Part shown: positions 21,361 through 32,363 of the stretch, one piece after another
How positions within the stretch are numbered: the stretch's first letter is position 1
Layout of the letters: each line of letters begins with the position of its first letter
Source: Gonatopus flavifemur
Taxonomy: Eukaryota > Arthropoda > Insecta > Hymenoptera > Dryinidae
Length of the DNA: 64,000 nucleotides
Reading direction: 5' to 3'
NCBI GenBank assembly: GCA_018340375.1
Contig: JAFFJZ010000008.1
Coordinates: 2,852,001-2,916,000, forward strand
Translations under genes and position numbers: made by a program
The notes under the pieces: model-generated
Told to the model about the DNA's origin: nothing
Seen by the model: only the letters and a program-made list of their open reading frames with translations
Databases searched by the model: none

Positions 21361-22624
21361 CCAGGTGTACCGGTATGAGATGAGCGTTTTTTGTTAAAAT
21401 GAAACACCAATTGCGAATGAGAAAGTAAAGAAAATTTATTCAAAGTATTGACAATTGCTTCCTACACATTTTGACCACCTTTCTAGCAATTTGCGGATAC
21501 CACGTCAATAGAAATGTTCGTCTTTTGAAGTAAACCAATCAGACACCCAATTTTCGACTTCTTCGTAGGAATTGAAGTGCTGCTCAGCCAATGCGTGTCC
21601 CATCGATGAAAACAAATGGTAGACGGAAGGGGCCAAGTCTGGTGAATACAGCGGGTAAAGAAGCAGCTCCCAGCCAAGTGCTTTGATTGAATCCTGAACC
21701 GGTTTCGCTTGATGTGCAGGTGCATTGTCGTGTAATAAAATTACTTTGCCGTGTCTTCTGGCCCATTCTAGTCGTTTTTCGATCAATGAATGGTTGGAAT
21801 TGATCACTTGTTGTCTGTAGCGATTAGTACTAGTTTCACCAGGTTTTAGAAACTCATAATACACCACACCTTTTTGTTCCCACTATACACAGAGCATTGT
21901 CTTCTTGCCAAATCGATCTGGTTTTGCAGTCGATGTTGATGGTTGTCCCGGATTAACCCATGATTTTCTCCGTTTAGGATTCTCAAAATAAATCCATTTT
22001 CCATCGCCAGTAACAATTCGATGCAAACCTGATTTTCTTTCGTGTCTTTGAAGCAAAATGTCAAGTGTTTTTTCGGTTTTCCATCCGTCTTTCATTCAAT
22101 TCATGTGGAACCCATTTTCCACACTTTTGTACCTTCCCCATAGCTTTCAAACGGTTAGAAATTGTTTGTTGTGCAAGATTTAACATTGCTGTCATTTGCT
22201 TTTGATTCAAAGTATCATCTTCATCCAATATTGCTTGCAGTTTGGCGTCTTCCAACTTTTTTGGTGGTTTTCCACGTTCTCCATTTCTCACATCAAAATC
22301 ATTATCTCTGAACCGTTGAAATCATCTTTTGCACGTTGCTTCTGATAGAGCATGATCACTATATGCCTCGACAAGCATTCGATGCGACTCTGCAGCACTT
22401 TTCTTCAAATGGAAACAAAAGATTAATGCTTTCCGCAACTCATCACTTTCTGGTACAACCTCGACATTTTTGAACCGATAGAAAAATTCGATGTTGTTTG
22501 TTCAATGACTTGATGTTCATTCAATTGAACAACCAAACAGAACAAAAATTAAGGCTCGTTCACAATAAATGTTCCCTATCGACACATTTGTATCTTAACG
22601 CTTACTTCATACCGGTACACCTGG
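21361..22624 (-). mobile_element. Full-length mariner transposon, inactive
   Basis: The element is 1,264 bases, the normal mariner size, with terminal inverted repeats whose first 18 bases agree (CCAGGTGTACCGGTATGA) and TA on both flanks (21359-21360, 22625-22626). The transposase reads on the minus strand. Both ends are intact although the gene inside is dead, so it could still have been moved by a related transposase. Confidence 0.93.
21437..22475 (-). pseudogene. mariner transposase, broken (DD34D type)
   Basis: From the N-terminus the reading shows the helix-turn-helix part (RKALIFCFHLKKSAAESHRM), PPKKLEDAKLQAILDEDDTL, the first catalytic Asp in VTGDGKWIYFENP, the second in LLHDNAPAHQ, and YSPDLAPSVYHLF near the end. 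Lesions: a stop where family members have W (CKR-stop-FQR, near 22325), frameshifts near 22080 and near 21890, a stop near the C-terminus (HFY-stop-RGI), and the third catalytic Asp replaced by Val (APSVYHLF). The open parts are 22061-22291, 21883-22095 and 21505-21867. It cannot encode an active enzyme as it stands. Confidence 0.9.
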
Positions 22625-22809
22625 TAATTGAAATCAATTTCAATCATAAATTCATAAAATTTCGTGTTGGCCAGTTTCGGAACTGAGTTTTCAGAAACTG
22701 TTCATATCTTATAGAATCCTTGGAAACTCGATTTGTACGAATTTATCCGATGATTTCCAAATAAACTGACCAAAAATGGTCAACTGCGAAATGGCTTAAG
22801 TCTCGGTGC

Positions 22810-23589
22810 CTACACTAAGAAAAAAATATGATAATTCAACGAAAATTCAGTTGACTCAACTACGTCAGGAGGAACGTTAGATACGTTCAACTAAGTCTTG
22901 AATCAAATCATTCACTCTGTTGAGTCAACTACGTGGATGAATACCCTAAGCTCAAGAATAATGTTGATTAATTCCTAATGCATCATTGAATTAAACGGTT
23001 GAATCAATTAAACTGTTAGAAATTTCTGATTGAACATCTAATTACATGTAATGGAAGCAAAAGCTATCCACGTAACTGAGAAATTTATTGAAATTTCGAT
23101 CACATTTGAATGAAATTTCGGTTACGAAAGTATATATTGATGTATGATATGATATAGCAAAAATTTAAAATTCAGTTGCATGTAAATGAATTCTCTTCAC
23201 TTAAATCACCAGGAATTGGAAGTTTCATTCACAAATATACATGAAAGATATATTGAATTCAAAGACATTTCTGACAGTGTAGGATAATGAATTATTTTCA
23301 TTCGATTAACGATCTGAAATTTGTGAGTGGACAACATTTTTCGTCCATGCAACTATTCTCGTGAGTTGACTCAATTCTTGCCTGGGAGGTTGACCAAACT
23401 ACTTCCGATTTTGAATTGAACTTCTTCTGATTCGTTGAAGTGATCAAATGATATGTTTGAATCAATGAAACGGACTGTGATTGATTCTATAAATTCTAAA
23501 TCGTTTCAACGAAAAATTAATTGATTCACTTACAAATTCTTCAACCACACAAGGTGTTCGATGGGACTTTTATTTTTTTCTCAGTGCAG
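22810..23589. mobile_element. MITE with CTRCACTRAGAAAAAAATA ends
   Basis: The left end CTACACTAAGAAAAAAATA and the right end ATTTTTTTCTCAGTGCAG are inverted copies. The interior is rich in TTGAATCAA/TTGATTCAA words. No protein is encoded. Confidence 0.6.
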
Positions 23590-23599
23590 AATCCTTATG

Positions 23600-25940
23600 A
23601 GACTTTTTGTAATTCTATCAAAGTTGTTCACTCAAATTGATATTCCGTTCAATCAAATACATTTGAAATCAGACATCCTCTCAAAAGAAAGGCTGAATAA
23701 TTCTTCGCATTATTTTAGAGTTGAAATGCCTGATTTCAAACTCCAGCTGTGCTTTTTCAATGTTTCGCGGGGTTAATCATTTGATTATTCTCGAATTTTC
23801 AATATCACAAGCTCAAAAATAGCTCGTATAATTATGGAATCTTTCAAAGAGTCGAAGAAAATATGTGAAGCTTTGTATCCAGATATCTTTGAAAGGTCTA
23901 ACAACATCTTATGCATATCGTGTCTTCGCATCATAATCTTTTAGCAATTGGAAATCAAATTTCTTTTGCCTCTTGCATTTCATTCTGCATCTTCCATATT
24001 TATAGGACCGTTACAAAATCTTCTATACGTCGAGTATCAAATAATATATGGTATTACGTAATATGTATACATCACAATGTTTTGAATACAAATATTCCAT
24101 ATGGAAGAACAGATAATGTAACGAATACGTCGAGACCGTTGAAATAATAATACTCTCAGCACAGGATGAGAACATTGAGGACTTGAAAATTCAATTTATG
24201 AACTATTTTGACGCGTTGTTTACTAACTAAAGTCGCAGCTTTCCGATATGATTAATATCGGAACTACGAGGAGAGTGAGTTATAAAGGCGGCAGAATTTG
24301 AGATACCATCCTAGAAGTGGCATTTAAAAATAACTGAAGGTCAAATATAGAATCTCCACACTTGAATTTTCCACTCTTCAGATTTTTAAAGATCACATCC
24401 ACCTGTCGAAGGGAAATTGATTTTGAATAATCTATTTTAAGGGACAGTCCTGAATTAGATCCAAAACTGCGTTGTTTTCGTGATTTTTCAGGAGGGCAAA
24501 AAATAAATGAACCCAATAAACTTCGAGATATGTTTTTGTACGTATTTGAATATGGGCCATTCCACTGAAAATTCACAATTGGAAAATGAAATTGCGTGGA
24601 ATATTTTTTCTTGTATCGAATACAAAAAAGATTGAAACGTTCCTCACAGTCCATAGAATACCTCCTCTAAATTCCAGAGTGGGCAGTCAAGTAGTTTTTG
24701 AGATACGATTAATTATAACAGTCGCGTCGCCCTGGAGTGCGTGATAGTGGACTGTCTATAAGTGCTCGACGACCTCTACGTTTGTTCAGATGCTATTCTA
24801 CGTCTTCACCCGCTCAAACGCGTTTTCACAAGTTCTTCCTCTAATGTTTCGTTCCCCGTGTTCATTATCCAAGCATTAATTTATCGTGATTTGCTCAACA
24901 ATCGTTACTGCAATCCTTTCAAAGAAAAATCACGCTTTTCAAAAATTCAAATAACTAATTTGGGTTCCGCAACGAAGTCAATTTGCGAAAAGTTTCCAGT
25001 GTTGAAACCAACTGATGTTTTGTGTACTTTTGATAGGAAACCAATAGGGAAAATGAGTGTCAGAGAAATGAGTGAATCTACCCGAATCGAAATTTTGCCC
25101 CTGCTTTGTCGATCCAGTCCCTGAAATTGCTCCTCCTTCCACGCTACAGAAACTACTTGGTCCTACTTTCCCGCTGCGAATATTTTTTGATCCTATTTCC
25201 CTACTCCACAATCTACGGCTCTTACATAGAACCTGATTCTTCTACACTGGGAGAAAACATTCTTGGAAACATTAAAATCTTTACTCGAATACTTGTGATG
25301 CAATGTTCAGTTAATTTGAATGGATGACGATCGAATAATAGGAACGGAGAATATCCCCGATCGCAAAATGTGCACGTACACACACGGACAGACAGACAGA
25401 CAAAGAACCAAAATCATTCCCCGAGCTCTGAGAAACATTTTGGTGTAAGAGATTTTCATTTTGGAGATAAAAGAATTTTCGGTCTCTGAAAACGATCAGA
25501 AAGCTTCCCTCTAACGAGGGAGCAAAAAATCACAAAGAAACGCTGTTTTGGATTGCTTTCTGATTCAGGACATCCCCTCAAGATATGTACATATTTAAGT
25601 ATATGTAATTTCACCTAATTTTTTGTTTAGTAGAATAAATCAACTGAAATACATTAGGAATGACACTTCGGGAACAATAACTGTTTTAGTATTCTCAGAG
25701 AATTCATTGATCTCACCAACGTAAAACGTTTTCAGAATTCTTCATTAATTCATTCATGTTCTTCAAAAGGAATTCCTTTCAATGTATGGATGATGCTTCC
25801 TTATTTGCATCATGAAAACTACAATTTTCCTAATCTAATATCTGCGGCAAAGTACTTGCTTGGAAAAAAGCAAATTTCATCAATTGTATTTCATCAACAA
25901 TAACAATAATGTTTCTCGTGTTCCCATGTAATGTGAAATA
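23600..25940. other. Gene-free stretch with two unassigned ORFs
   Basis: Open frames of about 120 codons lie at 24280-24654 (minus) and 24762-25124 (plus). The plus one ends with charged text (VLKPTDVLCTFDRKPIGKM) that looks more protein-like than chance, but no family was recognised and there are no good splice borders. A CAGACAGACAGA tail at 25384-25402 suggests a decayed transposon. Confidence 0.3.
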
Positions 25941-25945
25941 TTACA

Positions 25946-26174
25946 TACACGGAAAGAATGATTTAGCTGCAGCAGCTAAGTAGCTAGCACGAACACGGAC
26001 AACCATTAAATCAGCCCCTGCAGCTAAATTTGAGCTGTTACCGCAAATAAATTGACTACAAATGCAGATTTTCTTGCTGTAACAGCTGAAATTTAGCTGC
26101 AGGAACCAATTTAATGGCTGTCCGTGTCCGTGCTAGTTACTTGGCTGCTGCAGCTAAATTATTTTTTCCGTGTA
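25946..26174. mobile_element. Long-armed MITE, family TACACGGAAA, copy 1
   Basis: Almost the whole 229 bases is palindromic, with arms of about 90 bases. The ends are TACACGGAAAGAATGATTTA and TTTCCGTGTA, and the arms hold AGCTGCAGCAGCTAA and GCACGAACACGGACA. A sister copy lies at 53560-53787. Confidence 0.8.
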
Positions 26175-26307
26175 GTGTAACATCATGTGGTATTGTTGTG
26201 AATTACTATGAAGATTGGCAATTTCTGTAATTTTCCTGCCTGAATTTGCATTTTATGCGATTAAAATAAAAATGCAATGTAATACAATTTGCTATATCAC
26301 ACACCGC

Positions 26308-26329
26308 GGGGAGGGAGGGAGGGGTGGGG
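26308..26329 (+). repeat. G-run tract (quadruplex-like)
   Basis: GGGGAGGGAGGGAGGGG supplies four close G-runs in otherwise AT-rich DNA. No gene lies next to it. Confidence 0.5.
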
Positions 26330-26482
26330 CTGTGCTACGTTTATAAGTGAAAATTGCTATTTTTTAAAAATTCCTGTTCCCTGGATATTCGAACAAATTC
26401 ATACACAATATTGACATCATCTGAATGAAAATCAAGTTGAGATATATACGGAATCAAACCTCAGTTCGTCAGTATAAGAAAT

Positions 26483-26760
26483 ACCTACTGAGCATTCCCG
26501 TTAGAACCTTGCATTCACATTGCATCGATGTTGATGCGATCTTGAAAGTAAGTGTTATGAGAATCACAACAGTAATATTACAACATCCAATTACAAGTAA
26601 ATTGCAGCAATGTTACGTTGTTAGGTGATATTTTCACGATATTTTTGCAAGTTACTTTCGTAATATTGCAATTGTAAATTGGAAGACAAGTACTTTCACT
26701 GATCGCATCAATATCGCTGCAATGTTAATGCAAGGTTCTAACGGAAATGCTCAGTGGGTA
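26483..26760. mobile_element. MITE with ACCTACTGAGCATTCCCG ends
   Basis: Inverted arms of about 45 bases: ACCTACTGAGCATTCCCGTT then AGAACCTTGCATT, mirrored at the right end as AATGCAAGGTTCTAACGG and GCTCAGTGGGTA. The central part is also partly self-complementary. Confidence 0.75.
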
Positions 26761-26769
26761 GTATGGCTC

Positions 26770-28490
26770 TGACGACAATCTCATACATGACGGACAAAGT
26801 CAATCGAAAGAATAAGGAAAAAATCTATACGTTTGTGGGAATAGAAGGAACCTCAGGAGAATAACTTGAGAATTTTGTATTTTTCACAATTTCAAGACTT
26901 CGGGAGAACTTTGACGGCTTCTTCAAAGTTCTTTTGATATCTAATTTCTCTAACATTCTAGAAGAGAATTTGAGAGCATGCAAGATTCCGCAATTTATAT
27001 AAAAATATTCTGCAGAAATGGTGAAAAAATCCTTCAGTCATTCATTCCTTTCAAATTCAATCTCAAAATTGTTTTTAGAAGAAGGAATTTTTGTATAAAA
27101 TCTTGAGCATCTTCTATTACAAAACCTCGATTGTCAACATCGAGAAACATCACATACTCAATGATGCATCATTATTTTCAAATTCGTGTCAATTAACGAC
27201 CCCGAAATTCGAATCTAAAATAAATGAATAGCCCTGAAAGTTGAATGAAGCAGTCTCATCGAGGCTTTAATGCCACACAAATGAATCAAACCGTCACTAT
27301 TTATAGAAATAATCCTCTCTCGCTGGAGTCGTAGCGGTTACGCCATCGATCACATAACTATAGTTTCATTTTTAGAAATCTCGAAGAAGATGCCAAGTGG
27401 CATAAAATGATCCCATGTCCAGAAATATCCAGTTGAAATTATCTAACCGCAAGCAAATCTTCCCCACCTTGAAGAACACGAAGAGGAATTCTATTGGGAA
27501 CTTCGACTCGATCGCTCGGTCTTTCAAAACCAGATATTTTCGAACTATCGCAATCTCAAGTTGTTGCTGACAACTCACTAACAATTCCACTTTCCTTACA
27601 GTGAATTATAGAAACTCATCACTCATGGAAAATAAAAAAAATTACGTTCGGGTACCCAGAAATTAAAAAATCTCGAAAAAATAAAGAGAAACTTTGATTT
27701 CCTATATTCAGGTGTATGCAGACGATGGATGGATCAACATCTTGATTGGTGAATGAAAGTCACTAGAGCACAAATCGTTTCCTCCGAACACTTATTTCTT
27801 TTTTATATTACTTTTCCTCCAAATTACGATATTGATGATGATTATTTTTTTTTATAGAGAATATGAAAGCTTTGTTCTTCGAGTTCATAGGTTCAATATT
27901 CAAATACGTTCAGGGTGTGCATGAATAAATAAGATAAATAAACACTATCTCTCGGTACTCACCACTAGATATCGATCGAAGTCAACTGACAAAAAGAGGG
28001 GAGTAAGAGGAATACGAATGGGATAACGATTTGTCCTGTGCGAGGAAATTTAGATTTCAAAACACCGACAGCACTTTAACACCGCACTAATACTGGATTC
28101 GAATGGCCGTTCTCGCGCCGGGTCCATCCTAGTCATACCAAGGTTTGCACACGGCACGAGTGCATCGGAACTTTAGTGGCTGTATATCGACGACGACGAC
28201 GACGACGACGGTGGCGACGGCTATGGTTGTATATTGAAAGTGAACGGTTAAGGGCGATAAAGGGTGGGTTACTTCTTACAACGAGACCCGAAGATGTGAC
28301 GATGGAGATTTGAATGATGATGGAATACCGAAGAATACCTTGTTGGGAAGTGAAAAAGCTTTTGATAATACGTTTGATGACCAACCAAATGTGGAAATGC
28401 CGGTTATTGTGGCTATGATTCATTATTGACATTCCTTGTGAATCCCTGTTGTGGAAATATAATTGTGCACTTCAAACGCAGTAAATAGAC
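26770..28490. other. Gene-free stretch with a (CGA)n tract and a weak exon candidate
   Basis: No coding exon was found. A (CGA)8 microsatellite lies at 28188-28210. On the minus strand a good donor (CTAGTG|GTGAGT) lies at about 27961, next to CpG-richer DNA at 27965-28135. This could be a 5' untranslated exon of a minus-strand gene such as Mlp, but no transcript evidence is visible. Confidence 0.25.
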
Positions 28491-28491
28491 A

Positions 28492-28947
28492 CCCTGGTGA
28501 AAAGGAAGCGTATACGAAGCGAAAAACGTTTCAATTCCCTCTTCCTCGAACGTGTGACGCCTGCTTGTTGTGGAGTGATGATATCACACGTTCCGTATAC
28601 GCTTCATGAGCTCTCGATCCCGTTTCACACACTCTCCATGTAACGTAATAGTGAGTTACATCAAGCGTATTCGAAACCTACCTATTCTGACTTCAAATAA
28701 TATTTTTAAGTGTTCGATACCAACGAGGATTCCATAGCTCAATGGATAAGCCCCTAGTGGTCCACGGTGAAGATCACTGGTTTGATTCTCACTATGGGAT
28801 TCAAACTTTGAATATTATTTTCTTGAATTTTATACGCTTCCTTTGTTTAAATTCCATTTAAGCTTCGTATACTGTGCATCAAAGTCTCTGTTACCCTCCA
28901 GTATACGCTTCGTTTACTCTTCCTCGCCGCTTCCATTTTCACCAGGG
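28492..28947. mobile_element. MITE family CCCTGGTGAAA, copy 1 with inner tRNA-like unit
   Basis: Ends are CCCTGGTGAAAAGGAAGCG and an inverse ending TTTTCACCAGGG. Inside are several copies of the palindromic word AAGCGTATAC/GTATACGCTT. A tRNA-like unit occupies 28731-28801. The shorter sister copy (55860-56152) lacks the tRNA-like unit. Confidence 0.75.
28728..28801 (+). tRNA. tRNA-like sequence, probable relic or SINE head
   Basis: GATTCCA and TGGGATT can form a seven-pair acceptor stem (two G-U). A box A-like word (TAGCTCAATGG) and box B-like word (GGTTTGATTC) are at the right spacing. The anticodon and T stems pair poorly and no anticodon can be named, so a working tRNA gene is unlikely. 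Confidence 0.4.
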
Positions 28948-29016
28948 TTAGGAGAAAATTGTTCAGACAAAAAAAGTTTCTCAGTTTTGAAGGACGAATT
29001 ATGGACTAACCTTCTT

Positions 29017-30157
29017 GTCAGTGGCTCAATTATTTATTCAAATCATTCATCATAATAATTTATAGGCAGAGTATTGATTTGAGGGATGAATCATTCAAAA
29101 AGAGTATGTTATCCATTTCATAACAAATGAATTTTGTATACACAATCTTTGTACTGTTGGTTATCCATTTGAATGGATTATTGATATCAATTATGCACAT
29201 GAATAATCAAGATAATGACAGGAATGGTTCGTACAAAATATTCATTGGGGAAGTACGAACTTTTTCCGCCTGGAAGTTTTTTCTCGGAAAAAGATGAAAT
29301 CCTCCGTGGAATTTTAAAACATTCTATTATATATTTCCTTCTCCTTATATTCATCCACAACAATATTATGAATCAATAACGTATTATAATGTTGATAAAA
29401 ATATTTCCTGAACGTTTTTGAACTTTCTCAAAGCTAGATTCAGCCAAACATCATGCGCTCTTCGCAACGTTTGAAAATCTTCAGATTGATTATCGAATAG
29501 AATTATTAATCAACTTTCATGAAAACGAAGAAATTATGGAACCATCTTTTCTTCAGAGGGACATTCTTCAGATACGATTTGGCAAATTCTTATCCATTCG
29601 GTGACAAACATTCGAACATATTATTGAATTATATTTTTATAAACATTAAAATGCGTTATTGATTCATAATGAATTTTCCCAATGAAGATTTTGTACCATC
29701 TTTGTTATCATCTTGATTATCTATGTACCCAGATAGAAAAATGTCTCAATAATGCCATCATAATGGTGACATGCACGCCAAGAAATGTTTGCATCATGGT
29801 ACCAAGGTGTTTCCGCATAAAGCATCGTTATTGGTAGCAAAACGAGGTGATGGTACCATAATGAAGACATAATGTTTACATTTTATGCATCATTGCAATC
29901 TGAGCGAAGTTTATGATAGTATGTTTACGGCACATTATGTTACAAAATATTTAGGGCATGGTTTTCTATCTGGGGTATATAATTGATATCAATGATCCAT
30001 CCAAATGAATAACCAACAGTACAAAGATTGTGCATACAAAATTCATTTGTTATGAAATGAATAACATACTTCTCACGAATGATTCATCTCTCAAATCAAT
30101 GCTCTGCCTACAAATTGTTATAATAAATCATTTGAATAAATAATTGAGCCACTGACA
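29017..30157. mobile_element. 1.1 kb foldback element carrying a nested MITE
   Basis: The left arm begins TGTCAGTGGCTCAATTATTT and the right arm ends with its inverse, TAATTGAGCCACTGACA. Arms of several hundred bases match throughout: left 29017 to about 29400, right from about 29600 to 30157 once the nested MITE at 29728-29973 is removed. No transposase frame is present. Confidence 0.8.
29728..29973. mobile_element. MITE family CCCAGATAGAAAA, copy 1 (nested)
   Basis: Ends are CCCAGATAGAAAA and TTTTCTATCTGGG. The body carries ATGGTACCA words (ATCATGGTACCAAGGTG, GATGGTACCATAATG). It splits the right arm of the foldback at 29017-30157, with TA-rich sequence at both junctions. Other copies: 40824-41065, 41085-41211, 45575-45816. 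Confidence 0.85.
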
Positions 30158-30179
30158 AAAAGCTCAGTTCCGGGTGACA

Positions 30180-30905
30180 GGTGCGAGCGAGTGGTTAAAT
30201 TGTGTTAGGTGTGCGATTAAAAGCGATTTTGGGAGAGCAATGAGGTGGAAAGAGTGAGTAGTGGAGTTGAGGTGAAGCTGGTGCTGTTGATGTAGCTGAT
30301 CTCAGTGGGATTTCGATGATGGTGAGGAGTGTAGGTGATGGGAAAAGGGAAAGTTTAGTGGGTAAACGTGTGGTGGTAAGGAGTTAGAGAGGATAGGGGG
30401 AGGTAAGGAAAGTGAAGAAGGAAGTTGGTGGCGCCGCCAAGGATTGAGCGGTGGAGGTAGTAGAGGGAAGAAAGCAGGCGTGAGGATGAGGTAGGGTGAA
30501 GGGTGGTGGAGTGGATAGTGGCGCCATCGGACAGAGGAGTCAAGAAAAAAGCCACGGAAGAAGTGGAATAGGTAGAGTCATGTTCAGACAAGAGGTCGGA
30601 GGAGTTAGAGTCCGAGCCAGGTCAGACAGAGAAGGAAGAGGGGTTAGATGGGAGAAGAGGAGAGAGAGTAGGAGCAGAGAACGGAAAGCGAGGAGTGATG
30701 ATGGGAGAGGAGGGAGGAGATGAAGGGAGGTCAACAACAACAGAGGGAAGATAAAGGGAAGTTGAGTGGAAAAAAGGGGAGGCCGAATAATGCGGTTAGA
30801 TTAGGAAGGGGAAGAAATGGTAGTATGGGAAGTATAGAAGGGATTAGGGAATTTTTGAATGAGGAAGAGAAAGGCGGAAATGGAGATATTTGGAAGGGAG
30901 GATGA
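30180..30905 (+). pseudogene. Purine-rich ORF block, probable retroelement 5' part
   Basis: Over 700 bases the plus strand is nearly all G and A, unlike anything else in the window. Two open frames follow one another: 30496-30723 (SRSRERKARSDDGRGGRR at its end) and 30720-30905 (MKGGQQQQREDKGKLSGKKG, then IEGIREFLNEEEKGGNGDIW). The basic, RNA-binding-like composition and strand skew resemble the first ORF and leader of some insect LINEs. That is inference; no zinc knuckle or reverse transcriptase follows, and a gypsy fragment lies downstream. Confidence 0.35.
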
Positions 30906-31169
30906 AATTGAGAGGTCTCTGGATGAGCCTTGATTTCAGATATAGCATTGGGTTCAAGTATGAGTCATCTGTCCAGTCACTTTGGTTGAGCTGAACTACA
31001 ATTATTCTTCACTACTTATAAACTAGTCTCTATACAGAAGGTTTATTTTCATATGCTCGATTTCCTTCAAACAGACTTTGTATAATCTGCTCTACATTTG
31101 GTTACCATACTGAATGGAGGAACAACATTCCGCTGGATGCAAGGATGTTTGGTAGAGTGATTCAGAAAA

Positions 31170-32352
31170 CAAAAGTTTCTCCTTCTTTCTCGCGAACAGG
31201 CTCAAAAGTTTCACTAAGGTGTGAAAAAAGAACTGTTGAAGTTTAAGCTCATAATATTGTCCTACCACGCTCACAGAGCATCGAATTAAATTTGTTCCTG
31301 GCACCGAGCCAGTCAAAACGCGATAATACCCGCAAAATCCCGCGATGCAGATGATAATTGTCGAAGAGGTAGATGAAATGATTGAGGACGGCGTGATCGA
31401 ACCTTCAAACAGCCCTTGGAGTTCCCCCATCGTGGTAGTGAAGAAGAAAAATCAACCTTATCGATTTTGCATTGATTTAAGAAGAGTTCAAAAGGTATCA
31501 GAGAAGGATGCTTATCCCCTTCCACACATTCACGATGCCCTCGATAAGCTTAGGGACGCTAAGTATATCTCAACGATAGATTTGAAAAACGGATATTAGC
31601 AAATTCCCCTGTCGGAGGATAGTAAACTCGTCACTGCGTTCACAGTAACGCGTCGCGGTCTGTGCCAATTTAGAGTTATGCCATTTGGATTACATTAAGG
31701 ATCCGCTACTTTCAAGAAGATGATAAATAATTTAATCACTCTAGAATTACAGCCATTCGTTGAGGTATATTTGGAGGATATAGTGGTAAACGCGGAAACC
31801 CTTTCAACGTTAGAAAAAAGCGAATCTCAAGATCAATATCAAACAGAACAAATTTTTGCAAAATCAAATCACTTACCCAGGTCACGTGACAGACAGTGAA
31901 GGAATCAGGACCGATCCTGATAAAGTCAAGGCGATTAACCAAATCAAGACGCCCTCTCACATCAAAGAGGTTTGTCAATTTATAGGAATGGTATCGTGGT
32001 ACCGAAGATTCATCCCGAATTGTTCTGGATTAACAGAGCCACTAACTTCTTCTCTAGAGAAACGCGGAAAATGGCAGTGGACTAACGTCGAACAAACGAT
32101 GTTGCGTCATTATTTCGAGTTGGCCAGGGTTAACTTGGCGAAAGCCTCCGCGAAGCAAAGCCTACATTATAACAAGAACAAGGGTTCTTGAAAGCCGAAG
32201 GTAGGCGATCTGGTTTGTGAACGCGAACATTATTTATCTCCCGCGGCTGACGCGTTCTCCGCAAAACTTGCTCCAATATACTCCGTCGGACATAGAATTG
32301 TCGAATTTATTGGACAAAATGTTTTCAATTTAGAATTCAGTTGTCAAGCCTA
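31170..32352 (+). pseudogene. Ty3/gypsy-type pol remnant with internal deletion
   Basis: The reading starts in the region before reverse transcriptase (HRIKFVPGTEPVKTR, then a stop) and runs through VDEMIEDGVIEPSNSPWSSP, YRFCIDLRRVQK and TIDLKNGY, then a TAG at 31597, FRVMPFGLH and a TAA. The active-site block reads YLEDIVV instead of YLDD. After a shift it continues YPGHVTDSEGIRTDPDKVKA and FIGMVSWYRRFIPN (the RT-RNase H connection). At about 32100 it jumps to the C-terminal part of integrase (KPKVGDLVCEREHYLS, SAKLAPIYSVG). RNase H and most of integrase, including its catalytic core, are gone. Stops, frame breaks and the deletion make it inactive. No LTRs were found. Confidence 0.85.
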
Positions 32353-32363
32353 GTCAATTCAAC

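Noticed and set aside
28728..28801. Working tRNA gene
   Set aside because: Acceptor stem pairs, but the anticodon and T stems do not, so it is listed as a relic.
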